Source: Conchocele bisecta (taxonomy: Eukaryota; Mollusca; Bivalvia; Lucinida; Thyasiridae). From it: DNA of 64,000 nt. Where the stretch lies: the NCBI GenBank assembly GCA_029237695.1, contig CM055271.1, positions 38,188,462 to 38,252,461 on the forward strand, given 5' to 3'. Both the position numbers and the translations under genes were made by a program. Positions 33,313 to 44,635 of this stretch are shown here, piece by piece; position 1 is the first letter of the stretch; every line of letters begins with the position of its first letter. The notes beneath the pieces are model-generated. The model did no database searches and was not told the DNA's origin. It worked only from the letters and a program-made list of their open reading frames with translations.

Positions 33313-34372
33313 GTACAGACAGTAGCGCTTTTCTGCTCTTTACCTATTTGTATATACTAATATAAGGTTTGATCATGTCCAGCCGTGTGCAAACGTTTGC
33401 TGTGGCCCTCGGGAACTGTTTGAACCCCAAGGCCGCAGGCCGCGGGTTCAAACAGTTCCCGAGGGCCACAGCAAACGTTTGCACACGGCTGGACATGATC
33501 AAACGTTATTGTTACATTTACAACAAAAAACTGATGTAATTTGAGCATTATATTCAGTATTTTCAGTACTTTTATAAAATCGTCCCATTCACGTAGATAA
33601 TTTTCGGTATGCATATTCCGGGGCCGCGTCATGAAGGCACTTCCGCGTAGTGACGTCATGAAGGCACTTCCATTGCGCGCGGCCCCGGAATGAGCATTGC
33701 CTAAAGCCATGTGCAAACAGCACGCGCTATTTGTTTGCACATATGTGCAAACAACGGAAACCATGTAACAATATCGTATACATATCGTAATCGTATAGTA
33801 TTGGTATATTTAATGAGCATATCGTATGATCATATAAAATTGATATGTTTGTACCGTATCATCGTATAGTACAAACGTACTATACGAATATTATACAAAC
33901 ATACGATATCCGTTCGTATATACGATATATCAGTACGGATATGGTATGAATATACCATACCCGAAGTGTGGCTTTTCATTCTACTGAAAACACCTCTCAT
34001 TTTAAAGAAATTCTCGACTCCAAAGAGGACCAAATATTAGAGGCGGACCAAATATTAGTGCAAATAGTAGACGGCAATACCGTTAATATATCGTATACAT
34101 TTACGGTATTCTGGTACATTTATACCGTACACAAATCTGGTATGTTTGTACGATACAAACATACCAGAATTATACACATGTATACAAATCGTATAAACGT
34201 ACGATTTGAATGGTATATATATACGATATTGGTTGGTATGTACGGTACAAACATACCGTACTTTTATATTATATGCATATCGTATAGAAAACATATCGTA
34301 TTGGTATAGTATACGTATAGTATTGGTATAGTACGTATAGTTGACCTGCAGAAAAGCGCTACTGTACCCACG
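33313..34372. mobile_element. Family P element with nested insertion
   Basis: Ends ACAGTAGCGCTTTTCTGC and GCAGAAAAGCGCTACTGT. The interior is a dense set of GTATA/CGTAT inverted words. The left part is split by 33364-33769. The right part (34018-34365) is the reverse complement of 55446-55790. Confidence 0.75.
33364..33769. mobile_element. 406-bp insertion with AATAT target duplication and two hairpins
   Basis: AATAT at 33359-33363 is repeated at 33770-33774. The undisturbed family P copy at 54998 reads ACTAATATCGTATACATATC, an empty site. Inside, 33369-33427 is the exact reverse complement of 33445-33503 (59-nt arms). A second foldback, TTCCGGGGCCGCG / CGCGGCCCCGGAA, lies at 33617-33690. 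No coding capacity. Confidence 0.8.
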
Positions 34373-34384
34373 TAGGAGGTACAA

Positions 34385-34850
34385 AATGTTATATATCAGA
34401 CATCATCTGAGATATGTTCTGGCAAAATAAACATTCATTCGGCATTACCCCACATATTGATTGGCATTTGAATTAAATAAGTGTATAATTGTGTCAATAT
34501 TCCACCAATTCTAAAAAGTACGAGTGCCCGCTATACAGATATAATCATTTAGTAATATTTATTCTACTGATAGTGACTCGCGGTGGTATCAGGTTATTTT
34601 CATATGCAAATGAGGCACGATATTTTGTACATGATACCGTGGAACCTCTCTAAACGGTTATCGCCTCTGACATCAGTGTGGAAATTTACATCTGATAAAA
34701 AATGTATAATAATGGCAATCAATACGTGGGGTAATGGTGAATGAATGTTTAGTTTGCCAGGAAATGTCTCAGATGATGTCTCTGATATAAAGAACATGTT
34801 GTGCCTACTAAGTGGCCGTGTACCTTTAACAATACAGATACACATGTAAT
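34385..34850. mobile_element. Family K element
   Basis: GACATCATCTGAGA and TCTCAGATGATGTC arms, and AATAAACATTCATTC with its inverse GAATGAATGTTTA. It ends at ACTAAGTGGCCGTGTACCTTT. A short family F piece (GTGGAACCTCTCTAAACGG) interrupts it at 34640. Confidence 0.7.
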
Positions 34851-35070
34851 TCTGAACGAGTGTTGCAAACGCTACTTATTCGGTAATAGACGGTTTCTAA
34901 ATTTAATTTAATTTCATTTATATCATGTATGGACACATTTGGTAGAGTTTTAAAATAAAATAAAAAATATTTCATAAAGTCGCCTTGCTGGTACTTGTAA
35001 GTGTAAGACGAAAATGCATAACCAACTTATTTGTCCTGTGTATCACAAGTTCTAATACATGTAGTATACA

Positions 35071-35535
35071 TAGAGAATAGTAGGTTAGTGCCGTGAATGG
35101 GAAAAAATATCCGGCAAGGCTCAAGAATTTCTTTATTTCTCATCAGAAGTATATGATGTGACCACTCATTTGAACCGTCTCGCCGAGACGGTTCAAATGA
35201 GTGGTCACAACATATAGTTTGGTTCAGAAATAAGGAAAATAGATAGAGAATAGTAGGTTAGTGCCGTGAATGGGAAAAATATCTGGCAAGGCTTAGGAAA
35301 CGGGATGGGCAAGGCTCTGCCGAGCACATCCCGTTTCCGTGTCGCGCCAGATATGTTTTCCCATTCACGGCACTAACCTACTATTTTATTTATCCCGTCA
35401 ACACCAACAAATGGCTTTACAATGCAAAAAAAACCACTCCAAGCCACCGCACATATTCATACGCGGTGATTAGGTCGTATTGACAGGATATAACAAATGT
35501 TTCACGGCACATACGCACTGTGTTGACGGGATAAT
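35071..35535 (+). mobile_element. Composite family D element, copy 2 (complete)
   Basis: Half D hairpin, then the inserted hairpin CCACTCATTTGAACCGTCTC and its inverse, then a full D element from 35248 to GTTGACGGGATAA at 35535. Junctions are the same as at 10523 and 41253. Confidence 0.85.
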
Positions 35536-35974
35536 TATAAATGTACGTATACATGTCTGCGAACTGTTTGACATATCGATCAAATCAAATTTTACGATCG
35601 GTTGATATACGTCATTTACAATGCTTGGACCGAAAAACCACACACTCATTATACCAATTGAAGTCATTGGCCTTCATTATTTTCTCTTAACCATCCGCCA
35701 GGAGACTAATAACTCGGATTAGGTCTAACATAAAGAAGTAATCATGTCTTGTTATCTTATGCGTTATAGTCATTCATTTTGCACTTTCAAAAGTTGGCCA
35801 ACCCGCACATATAATGTAAAGGTATCGGATCTCAGATATGTATAAAAAGTGATGAAACAGATAGGAAAAAAGAGTTTAGTTGTAGATTTGTATCGCATTT
35901 CTGAACCCGACTGTACCAATAAGTCGCTTGTAAAAAATCGGCGATTGATAATAAACATGTTTATAATACTGACA

Positions 35975-36150
35975 AATAACTAGCGTTTACAACAACGCTA
36001 GTTATTTTTCAGTATTATAACCATGTTTTGCAATCGATGGTGACTGAATTATTCTACAATGGGAACATCTTTCGAAATGTGGTACATGTACATGTACCAC
36101 ATTTCGAAAGATTTTCCCATTGTAGAATAATTCAGTAACCATCGATATAT
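35975..36150. repeat. Pair of hairpins
   Basis: AACTAGCGTTTACAA / CAACGCTAGTT at 35979-36010. Then a long one, ATCGATGGTGACTGAATTAT, inverted at ATAATTCAGTAACCATCGAT, centred on TGTACATGTACA at about 36092. Confidence 0.85.
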
Positions 36151-36434
36151 ATTATCATTTCGCATTTAAACAAAGACATTTCACAATTCTGCCTCACTGG
36201 TATATGTACATATAACGAAAATGCCAAATAATTTCAAATCAAACGAAAATTTCAAATTATGCCAAACCGTATTATCTCCCCTGCTTATCAGTGATTGATA
36301 GCGTGTGCTGGAATACAACGCATATTGTGTGGAATGTGATCAAACAATGGTACGATTGATTTAAATATGTCATGTACTGTACATGAAGCTATGAATATTG
36401 GATATCTGAGATATCATCTGAGAGACAATGCCTG

Positions 36435-36755
36435 GTGCCAATGCTAAAACATTATTTTAGCTCTACTAACTCCTAATTAGGAGATACTAAGTCCTAATTA
36501 GGAGAGAGTATGTCCTAATTAGGAGAGATTAAGTAATAATTAGGAGATATTAAGTCCTAATTAGGAGATAGTATCTCCTAATTCGGAGATATTAAGTCCT
36601 AATTAGGAGATACTAACTCCTAATTAGGAGATTATATCTCCTAATTAGGAGATGATATCTCATATTTAGGAGATAATATCTCCTAATTAAGAGTTACTAT
36701 CTCCTAATTATGAGATGAATGTATTTTAGCATTGGCAGCAGGACGCTTCCATACT
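36435..36755. repeat. Family N foldback of 21-bp repeats, copy 2
   Basis: TGGTGCCAATGCTAAAA and TTTTAGCATTGGCAGCA ends. About twelve TCCTAATTAGGAGA units at 21-bp spacing lie between them. Confidence 0.9.
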
Positions 36756-36799
36756 TGAAAGTGATTGTGTATCATACATTAAATATGTTTACATGACTG

Positions 36800-37015
36800 C
36801 CGATGTTTGACACCGCTCACAGCCGTGTTCAAACGTATAGCGCGTGCTGTTTGACCATAGCTGTATACAATGCTCATTCCGGGGCAAAGCCAACACCTAC
36901 ATGTAGTTAATGCATGTCTCATGACGTTACTAGAACGCGCCATTCAGACGATCGCACTGAACATTTGAAATTGATGACTACTGAACATTTGAAATTGATG
37001 CGGCTGCATCACGCG
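36800..37015. mobile_element. Diverged repeat with CATTCCGGGGC motif
   Basis: GCTCATTCCGGGGCAAAGCC..AACACCTAC, TAATGCATG and GACGTTACTAGAACGC match 49300-49380. The first part shares CAGCCGTGTTCAAACG with 33364-33769. Confidence 0.5.
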
Positions 37016-37130
37016 ACGTGTACTGCTGCCCGGAATATGTACATGTACGTCGGAAAACGTTGTTCCGAAACGTTCGTGATCTAATACCCTGTTACTGGCA
37101 CACGTGCAATATATTTACATTATTAGAAAC

Positions 37131-37402
37131 GGGATGGGCGAGGCTCTGCCGAGCACATCCCGTTTCCGTGCCGCGCCAGATATTTTCCCATTCACGGCAC
37201 TAACCTACTATTCTATTTATCCCGTCAACACCTACAAATAGCTTGAAAATGCATAAAAATAAACCCAGCCGCACCCTCAAAGAAGCGACCATGACAACTG
37301 CACATATTCATACGCAGTGATTAGGTCGTATTGACAGGATATCAAAAACGTTTCACGTCATCATGTTTCACGGCACATACGCACTGTGTTGACGGGATAA
37401 AA
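37131..37402 (+). mobile_element. Family D MITE, 5' half of first hairpin missing
   Basis: Starts AACGGGATGGGCGAGGC, continues to CACGGCACTAACCTACT, then the TTATCCCGTCAACA hairpin to 37402. Confidence 0.8.
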
Positions 37403-38190
37403 TGCCATTAAATGATACGTTTGCGTGTTTAGCAATCCCGCCATTACAGATACAATACAGATGACCCAATCAACTTTACTTTTGTTCTTCTTTTCTTTTT
37501 GCTTTAAAAAGGCTGGTATATTTAGTGTTTAATTTAGAGGGGTTCTGTTCGTTTGACGATAAAAATAGTATAATATTCGTACAAGTCACGTTTTATTGTG
37601 TATACGCATACTTGTAACGAAACTCCATCATTGAGAGAATAAATTACAGTACATGCACATTGGAACCTCGCTAAACCGAACACCCTGGGAGGTCCCCAGT
37701 GTGTTCGGTTTAGCGATGTTTCACTGTAAATCAGACATTTGATTATTCCGAGCCATAGCTCTGTGCTATGCGATCAGAAACACGCGTTATCACCTGATAT
37801 AAATGACTAAGCAACCGATAAAAATATGATCACATATGTTTATCGGTATCCGGTTTAGAGAGGTTCCACTGTGTTTCATGATTCTGAATATAGGTCATAC
37901 GTATGGCACTGTATATGTAAGTTGCGGCCACTTGACAAATCATTGGCAATGGGTGTTTCATTGACTGAACGGTGAACATTGAAGACCCTGATCAGATGCG
38001 CCAAAGAGCAGTCTAATATAGAACTTCACTGGTCGCACAAACTAAAAACTCTTTTTCGCACAAAATAGAAATCCCTTTTTCCGGTCATAATCTCAGTTAG
38101 CTTTCAGATGTCAGGTAGATGCCCAGACTTTGATGAATAAATGTGAGTTAATGTCCTACTGTGAGTACATATTTGACTGGATACATATGT
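37403..38190. other. No gene; one family F hairpin
   Basis: 37658-37733 is a family F hairpin (CTCGCTAAACCGAACACC and inverse). A lone TCCGGTTTAGAGAGGTTCCA half lies at 37850-37872. A weak family E piece is at 37965-38035. Confidence 0.5.
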
Positions 38191-38194
38191 TGGA

Positions 38195-38420
38195 GACATA
38201 TATCTTGTATGTTTCGTGACCAGTGTAGCTCCTGATCAAATACACGTAGCACGCTCCTGCAGTCTGATAACAATCTATATTCCTTGTTAGAAGGATGACG
38301 GGTGTTTCATTGATGGAATGGCGAACAGTGAAGATCCTGATCAGACTGTGCGGATGCACAGGCTGATTTGGATCTACGCTGGTCGTAAAACCCATAATCC
38401 CCATTTATCCAGTCACAGAG
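38195..38420. mobile_element. Family E copy
   Basis: AGTGTAGCTCCTGATCAAAT, ATGACGGGTGTTTCATTGAT and the hairpin AGTGAAGATCCTGATCAGAC / CTGATTTGGATCTACGCTGG, ending CCATTTATCCAGTCACAG. Confidence 0.75.
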
Positions 38421-38525
38421 ACACAGTAAGGGCAATTATGGTACATACATATATTTAGAAAGAATCTCCAGTCACAGAGACATATGTAAGGGTAATTATG
38501 GTACATAAATATATTTAGAAATCAA
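38410..38525 (+). repeat. 57-bp tandem duplication of the family E end
   Basis: CCAGTCACAGAGACA..GTAAGGG and AATTATGGTACATA..ATATATTTAGAAA occur twice in tandem. Confidence 0.8.
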
Positions 38526-38674
38526 TACTGGTCTAATGATGTGATACATCGTCTTAGGTTCAGGTAATACTGTGTTTTGCTAGACAATAGTAATTGACCA
38601 TAATTCAGCGCTTTCAACTTATTCCATTCAATGCATTGTCTGGATGTAATAATTGGTCGTGCTACCAATCACGG

Positions 38675-38902
38675 CGCCGTTTCACTAAGCTTCGTACGAC
38701 TAAAATGTTCGTAAGTGCAAATTTAGGATCGTCTGGAAATTTCAATTGATGGCTTTACATTTATTGAGCATAGGCTGCATATGCAGCATATGCTCAATAA
38801 ATGTAAATCCAATAATTGTTTACAAGAAAACATTGTTAATGTGAAATTCATAATTTTGCACTTACGAACATTTTAGTCGTACGAAGTTTAGTGAAACGGG
38901 CC
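38675..38902. mobile_element. Family C palindromic MITE, full copy
   Basis: GCCGTTTCACTAAGCTTCG and CGAAGTTTAGTGAAACGGGC ends; the centre is GAGCATAGGCTGCATATGCA. Confidence 0.85.
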
Positions 38903-39673
38903 TCCGTTCTCGTGTTCGCCTGTTTTTAGTGTATTTGCCTTACATACATGTACATGTAATACGATATAAATACAGCCCTTGGTTGAGGGGAATATTGTGG
39001 ATGATCTCGCCGAGGAAGCAATATCTCCCGAGGCGATATTAATTTATTATACCGAATACATGTATTTAATATGAACATAATTACAGTCGTTATTTCAGGA
39101 ACAGAAAATATAAGCAAAACGCTTGTTGGCTGTAGAATCCGCCATATGGTTTACGAACGTTGAGCTGGTACATGTACCCAATATATATTGTAATACTGGA
39201 ACAGAAATGGGACGAAAGGGGTACCAGCCCATAGTCTGACGTCATTTCATTTGTATGAACTGTCGGTTTATATTTTATATAAACGCCGAGGTAGCCCAAC
39301 CAGAATCACAGGTTGAAGTAACGGACCAAGGTCTATAAATACATTAAATATACATATAAAAAGTATAAATAAGTTGGAGAAAATCAGTCACAAAGAAAGT
39401 TTACTCCCTGTTAGAACACAATACAAGGTGCCTATGTTTTTAATGGTCCGTACTCGGACGGCCTCGAGACAACGGACTCTCACGAAACAGTCAACCGATT
39501 TATATCATTTCCGCCAATTGCAGTAGTTAGGCAAATGTATGCCCTCCGTAACGATATATTCCCGATGCGCTATGTCAACACGTTTTCGAGCTAGAAATTA
39601 GTGAGTGAAACAAAACTCCGCATTTATCTTAAGTCGTTATACTTCGGTAACATTATTCGGGCCTATATTACTA
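38903..39673. other. No gene seen
   Basis: Contains a hairpin-like GATCTCGCCGAGGAAGCAAT / ATCTCCCGAGGCGATATTAA near 39003-39045. No coding pattern. Confidence 0.35.
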
Positions 39674-39806
39674 TATGGCACTAACCTACTATTCTAGGTT
39701 AACCTAGCCACCCCACATATTCATTAGGTCGTATTGACAGGACATCAAACATGTTTCACGGCACCGTGTTTCACGGCACATACGCACTGCGTTGACGGAA
39801 TAGATG
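39674..39806 (+). mobile_element. Truncated family D
   Basis: CACTAACCTACTATTC then a shortened second hairpin ending GTTGACGGAATAG. Confidence 0.65.
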
Positions 39807-39834
39807 CAGATACCTGTACACCAGTAGCCTATTT

Positions 39835-39951
39835 CATCAACATTGCAAAGTATACTTTAGTAGCAAAGTATACTTTGAGGGAGAAATTTTAAATTTTATG
39901 ATAAATTTATTAATTTTTATTATACTGAATTTATTACATTATCACAGCCAA
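39835..39951. mobile_element. Family A MITE, left half only
   Basis: Starts TAGCCTATTTCATCAAC after CAG at 39832-39834 and breaks at the centre (ATTATCACAGCCA). Family K sequence (AATGTTTAATTTGCCAG) follows. Confidence 0.75.
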
Positions 39952-40240
39952 ATGTTTAATTTGCCAGAAAAAGTCTTAGAAAGAACAGTTTGTGCCTACT
40001 GAGTGGGTATGTACCTTTTAGTGCGCTAGTCTAAGTGTTATCTTTCACGCAAGCCTTTCGCTGTTGCGTTTACTGTAGTACGAAAACATTTGGTCTCTTT
40101 AAAGTGCGTGAAGTACACAGTGACGTCAATGACAACGACGATGAACGTAATTTATATTAATGACGTCAAACAAACTTTAACGAATCAACCATGTCGCGCG
40201 ACGTCACATGTGGCTAATGTAATGTAATGTAATGTATAAC
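39952..40240. mobile_element. Family K end and a TTTACTGTAGTACGAAAAC repeat
   Basis: 39952-40025 is a family K right end. 40060-40200 (TTTGGTCTCTTTAAAGTGCG, GACAACGACGATGAACG, AAACAAACTTTAA) is the inverse of 44190-44390. Confidence 0.55.
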
Positions 40241-40514
40241 GAAACACGTTGAGTGGGCGTTTCCTTTGTACATTTAAGGACAGTGTAACTATTTTTGAAA
40301 TGATAATACTCTACCAGCTTGGGGCGTAGTGTTTTTTTGTATTCTGGAGGCTAATGCAATTGATTTAATAGATTAAATCAATAACCATCGATTGCATCGT
40401 CAGCTATTTGTCTGTACCATTGTTAGAAGCATACTGGAATGACGAAGTACATGTATATAACGACGTCATCTGTGGTCATTTTCGAACATAAGACGTTACC
40501 TGATTAACAGAATA

Positions 40515-40665
40515 CCAGGCTGCTGTCTTTTGATATCAAGTTTATCAGGCTCGGCTCGGAAACGGTAGGAATTCCTCGGCTTTGCCGAGGAATTCCTACC
40601 GTTTCCGAGCCGAGCCTGATAAACTTGATATCAAAATACACTAACCCGATATTCTCTATATACTG
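40515..40665. repeat. Large perfect hairpin
   Basis: TTTTGATATCAAGTTTATCA..GGAAACGGTAGGAATTCCTC is inverted immediately after a short loop (GGCTTTGCC). Related hairpins are at 56245-56345. Confidence 0.85.
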
Positions 40666-40734
40666 TTTGATAGAGCATGCTGTAATGACGAACAACGTAG
40701 AGCATGCTGTAATGATGAACAACGCAGATGCCGA

Positions 40735-40990
40735 TCATATGTGTGGCCATGACTGGATACAAGGGAGCTTGTGGAATCTTTGACCAGTGTAGATCAAGAT
40801 CAAATAGCAGACTTCTGTGTCCCCTGATAGTGATCTATATTGCTTGGTAGAAACATGACGGGTGTTTTCATTGATGGATTGACGACCGTCGTAGATCATG
40901 ATCAGACTGTGCGGATGCACACGCTGATCTGTATTTACACTGATCGCAAACCCAAAAACCCCCAGTTCTTTGTTACATCCAATTTTCACA
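40735..40990. mobile_element. Family E copy
   Basis: AGTGTAGATCAAGATCAAAT, ATGACGGGTGTTTTCATTGA and GTAGATCATGATCAGACTGT / CTGATCTGTATTTACACTGA. Confidence 0.7.
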
Positions 40991-41252
40991 AGTAAGTGAT
41001 GACAGAAATTGTTCTCTTGGAAACAGTAGCGCTAAATGGAACATTTTGTTTCCTTATTTTATACGTTAATATTCGCATTTTACACAACCGCCTACGTTAA
41101 TCTCTCCCATAGTGTCAACGTTTCTGAACATCTATTGTCAATGCCAACCCGCAATCAAGCAGCTTGACTTTAAGAACAACATTGAAATACGGAAATTGAC
41201 AAGTATTGGCTAGATTGCTGAAGATAATTCAATGGAAAACTACTAGAAACAA

Positions 41253-41680
41253 ATGTTAGTGCCGTGAATGGGAAAAATATCTGGCAAGGCTCAAGAATTT
41301 CTTTATTTCTCATCAGAAGTATATGTTGTGACCACTCATTTGAACCGTCTCGCCGAGACGGTTCAAATGAGTGGTCACAACATATATTTTGGTTCAGAAA
41401 TAAGGAAAATAGATAGAGAATAGTAGGTTAGTGCCGTGAATGGGAAAACATATCTGGCAAGGCTCAGGAAACGGGATGGGCGAGGCTCTGCCGAGCACAT
41501 CCCGTTTCCGTGCCTCGCCAGATATTTTTTCCCATTCACGGCACTAACCTACTATTCTATTTATCCCGTCAACACCTACAAATGGCTGTAAAATGCAAAA
41601 ATAGTATTGACTGGATATCAAAAATGTTTCACGGCACCGTGTTTCACGGCACATATATACGCACTGTGTTGACGGGATAC
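41253..41680 (+). mobile_element. Composite family D element, copy 3
   Basis: Half D, inserted hairpin and full D in the same order as 35071. Its 5' end is truncated at GTTAGTGCCGTG. Confidence 0.85.
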
Positions 41681-41829
41681 ATGTACTATGTACGTCGCGT
41701 TGCCTTTAATCATATCGGTCAAGAACACAGAAAATTAACAAGTTTTTCATGAAGGTCAAAGGCTGAATAATTAATTAATTTCGAAATGAGCTGTTGAACT
41801 AGCAACAAACATGGCTATAATACCCAAAT

Positions 41830-42040
41830 ACAGTGGAACCTCTCTAAACCGGACAACAAGAAACATATGTGATCCTGATTCTTGGCGATTGATCTCAGAT
41901 GATAATGCACGCTTTCGTGATCGCATTACACACAACTGGATCGGAATAGTAAAAGGCCTGATTTACAGTGAAACCTCGCTAAACCAGACACCCTTGCGAC
42001 CTTCCAGGTTGTTCGGTTCAGCGAGGTTTCGTTGTAATTA
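41830..42040. repeat. Two family F hairpins
   Basis: A left half at 41830-41852 (CAGTGGAACCTCTCTAAACC) and a full hairpin at 41966-42036 (GTGAAACCTCGCTAAACCAG and inverse). Confidence 0.7.
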
Positions 42041-42226
42041 CCTTTCTTTCTCGAGATTCGTCACATGCCCGGAGAACACGGTCGTAAATAACACCCTAAG
42101 ATTGAAAATTGCCCTGGAATTGTCGGCAAACGTGTAATATACACGTAAAAATGGGAAATGAATTTCAGCACAAATTGCAAAAATTCAATTAGCGACATCA
42201 TCTCCGAATACGACGAATTTGTGAGT

Positions 42227-42510
42227 CTTGTGACACGTGTACATACGACCAGTGTAGGTCCAGATCAGCCTGCGCATCCGCGCAGTCTGATCTGGACCTA
42301 CACTGGTAGCAAATCAGCCGAACATGCAAAAGGACCGAAGACAATGAAACGATATACCATGTTGTGAGACTTGTGACACGTGTACATATGACCAGTGTAG
42401 GTCCAGATCAGCCTGCGCATCAGCGCAGTCTGATCTGGACCTACACTGGTAGCAAATCAGCCAAACATGTAAAAGGACCGAAGACAATGAAACGATATAC
42501 CATGTTGTTA
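42227..42510 (+). repeat. 143-bp tandem duplication containing a family E hairpin
   Basis: CTTGTGACACGTGTACATA starts at 42227 and 42370. Each unit holds ACCAGTGTAGGTCCAGATCA and its inverse, then GAAACGATATACCATGTTGT. The two copies differ at only a few sites. Confidence 0.9.
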
Positions 42511-42607
42511 CTGTATTGAGGTGCATAACGTCGGGATCTACACCGATCTCACATTCAGTGACGTCATTCAGCACAGGCATACGCAAATCTATCCTTCGAT
42601 GTTCGGC

Positions 42608-42860
42608 AATTCTCTCCTAATTTGTGGCTGTGACTGGAGATTTGGGTTCACATACATACGGTTTTATTTTTGCGATCAGTCTACACAGTCTGCATCTGCA
42701 CAGTCTGGTCAGAATCTGCACTGTTCGCCATTCCATCGACGAATCACCCGTCATGCTTCTAACAATACGGATTCGTTTTCAGGCTACAGGAGTGTGCCAT
42801 TTGATCATTAGCTACACTGGTGAACAATTCCATAAGCCCGATTTCTCTAGTCGCGTATGA
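42608..42860. mobile_element. Family E copy
   Basis: TGTGGCTGTGACTGGAGATT at the left and CCCGATTTCTCTAGTCGCGT at the right. Confidence 0.7.
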
Positions 42861-42861
42861 T

Positions 42862-43092
42862 TCACGGCATGCATTTTTGTACCTAGGAATGTGGGCGATT
42901 TTTCATTAAATATATTTACAGAAACTGTGATATTTTCTCGAAGTAAATGACGTCAAAAGATGACGGAATTTTCATACAAAATGCGGATTTGCTCTGAAAA
43001 CTTCGTCGACATTCGGCGTCATTTACGGAAGCTATCGTATATTTTGCAAATATTTTTCATGAAATACATGTATTGTACATGTTAGGTCTTAC
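42862..43092. mobile_element. Family L-like MITE, diverged
   Basis: The body (AATATATTTACAGAAACTGT, GTAAATGACGTCAAAAGATG, GACATTCGGCGTCATTTACG) matches family L; the ends are eroded. Confidence 0.6.
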
Positions 43093-43129
43093 GTACAAAA
43101 TCTCATATATGTATAGCCTATATGTACAT

Positions 43130-43300
43130 CGCAGGCATTCGGCGTGTTTCGGCTTTCATCGGTATAACTCTATGAGTATAACTCTATGAGTTATACCGAT
43201 GAAAGCCGAAACAAGCCGAACAGTCGGCGTGTTTCGGCTTTCATCGGTATAACTCATAGAGTTATACCGATAAAAGCCGAAACACGCCGAATGCCTGTGG
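43130..43300. repeat. Fourfold palindrome
   Basis: GGCGTGTTTCGGCTTTCATC and its reverse complement occur four times in alternation (about 43140, 43195, 43223, 43270). This makes two head-to-head hairpins next to each other. The unit is the end of the element at 43570-44160. Confidence 0.9.
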
Positions 43301-43451
43301 CCTACATGTACGCAATAGATGGATCCCGTCCTGCGAATGTATTGTACAGACAATACAAATGACGCAACGTACATGTATACTACAATATTTACACCGTCCT
43401 TACATCCATCATGGAAACGCCCATTCAAATTATTGCATTTGTTTACCAGGG

Positions 43452-43558
43452 CCCGGTTGTTCAAAGCTTCTGTTAGCTTAACAGACTGTTAAATCCTTAG
43501 CATTGCTAAGGATTTAACAGTCTGTTAAGGTAACAGAGGTTTTGAGCAACCAGGCCCT
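43452..43558. repeat. Hairpin MITE
   Basis: GGGCCCGGTTGTTCAAAGC at the left and GAGCAACCAGGCCC at the right. Inner arms TGTTAAATCCTTAGCATTGC and inverse are nearly perfect. Confidence 0.85.
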
Positions 43559-43571
43559 GAACATTAGTTTA

Positions 43572-44160
43572 ACCCCATAGGCATTCGGAGTGTTTCGGCT
43601 TTCATCGGTATAACTATATACATGAACAAGGCTTATAGCTTTGGTCGGACACGGTCTCGGTATCACAACAAATTCCGCGATTTTAGTAACGCTAATGTAA
43701 ATATTTTGGCGGAATGTGCATTAGATAATTATTGTGATCTTGTTGAAAAAGCATAATTAGAACATACTTAACATAAGCAAAGAATATCGAATTACAAGTG
43801 GTTTTCCTAGGTCGGACACGACCTCGCATCATAATCATAACAAATGAAATAATGTGTTTAAGGCTCTAACGTCAATATTGTACATGTAGTGGCAAGTTCA
43901 TATGTTCATTTGAGAAGTATCGTTATCCTGCAGAAATACATTTAATACATAGAAAATTACAATTTTAAACATGTTATTTTGTTACAATACGAGCATGTGT
44001 CCGACCAGAAGCTGCATACCTTATACTAAACAACAAAGCAAATGGCGTTATCTAATCGCAAGGGAAGTAATCATTGTAATGTATTCAGTATTACCAGCGC
44101 CGTTCAATTATAGCAGTACCGACGAAAGCCGAAACACATATAATGCCTGTGTTTAGCCCC
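43572..44160. mobile_element. 590-bp element with GGCATTCGGAGTGTTTCGG ends
   Basis: The left end, AGGCATTCGGAGTGTTTCGG..TTTCATCGGTATAACT, is inverted at the right as GTACCGACGAAAGCCGAAAC..AATGCCTGT. The interior has GGTCGGACACG motifs. No convincing protein. Confidence 0.75.
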
Positions 44161-44167
44161 ACTTGTC

Positions 44168-44400
44168 GTCGCTCGACGTTGTTGATTCCTTAAAGTTTGT
44201 TTGACTTCTTTAAAATACATGACGGGCGTTCATCGTCGTTGTCAATAACGTCACGCTATTGACAGGCACCGTTGCTGACGTAAAATAAAACTCAAAATAC
44301 AATGTAAACATAAGTAATAAAACCATGGGCTGTTGTGTTTACTGTAGTTTTCGTCTGACTCTGCGCACTTTAAAGAGACCAATGTAGTGTACAATGTAGC
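44168..44400. mobile_element. Repeat, inverse of 40060-40200
   Basis: TTGATTCCTTAAAGTTTGTT, GTTCATCGTCGTTGTCAAT and TGCGCACTTTAAAGAGACCA are the reverse complement of the 40-kb copy. Confidence 0.55.
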
Positions 44401-44419
44401 TATGCTTATCAGTCAATGT

Positions 44420-44550
44420 TATATCAACATTCGGTGTTATATTTGTCATTCAGTTGCGTTAACAATCACTGTTATGGCAACATTCAGTGTTATGTCAAGA
44501 TTCAGTGTTATGGCAACATTCAGTGGTATGTTTATCATTCGTTGATATGT
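44420..44550 (+). repeat. Short tandem repeat, about 18 bp
   Basis: CATTCAGTGTTATG-type words recur six or seven times with drift. Confidence 0.7.
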
Positions 44551-44559
44551 CAACGTATT

Positions 44560-44635
44560 ACATTGGAACCTCTCTAAACCAAAAACCCTGGGATGTTTCC
44601 CAGGGTTTCTGGTTTGGAGATGTTCAACTGTAATT
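44560..44635. repeat. Family F hairpin
   Basis: TTGGAACCTCTCTAAACC / GGTTTGGAGATGTTCAACTG around CCCTGGGATGTTTCCCAGGG. Confidence 0.75.
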
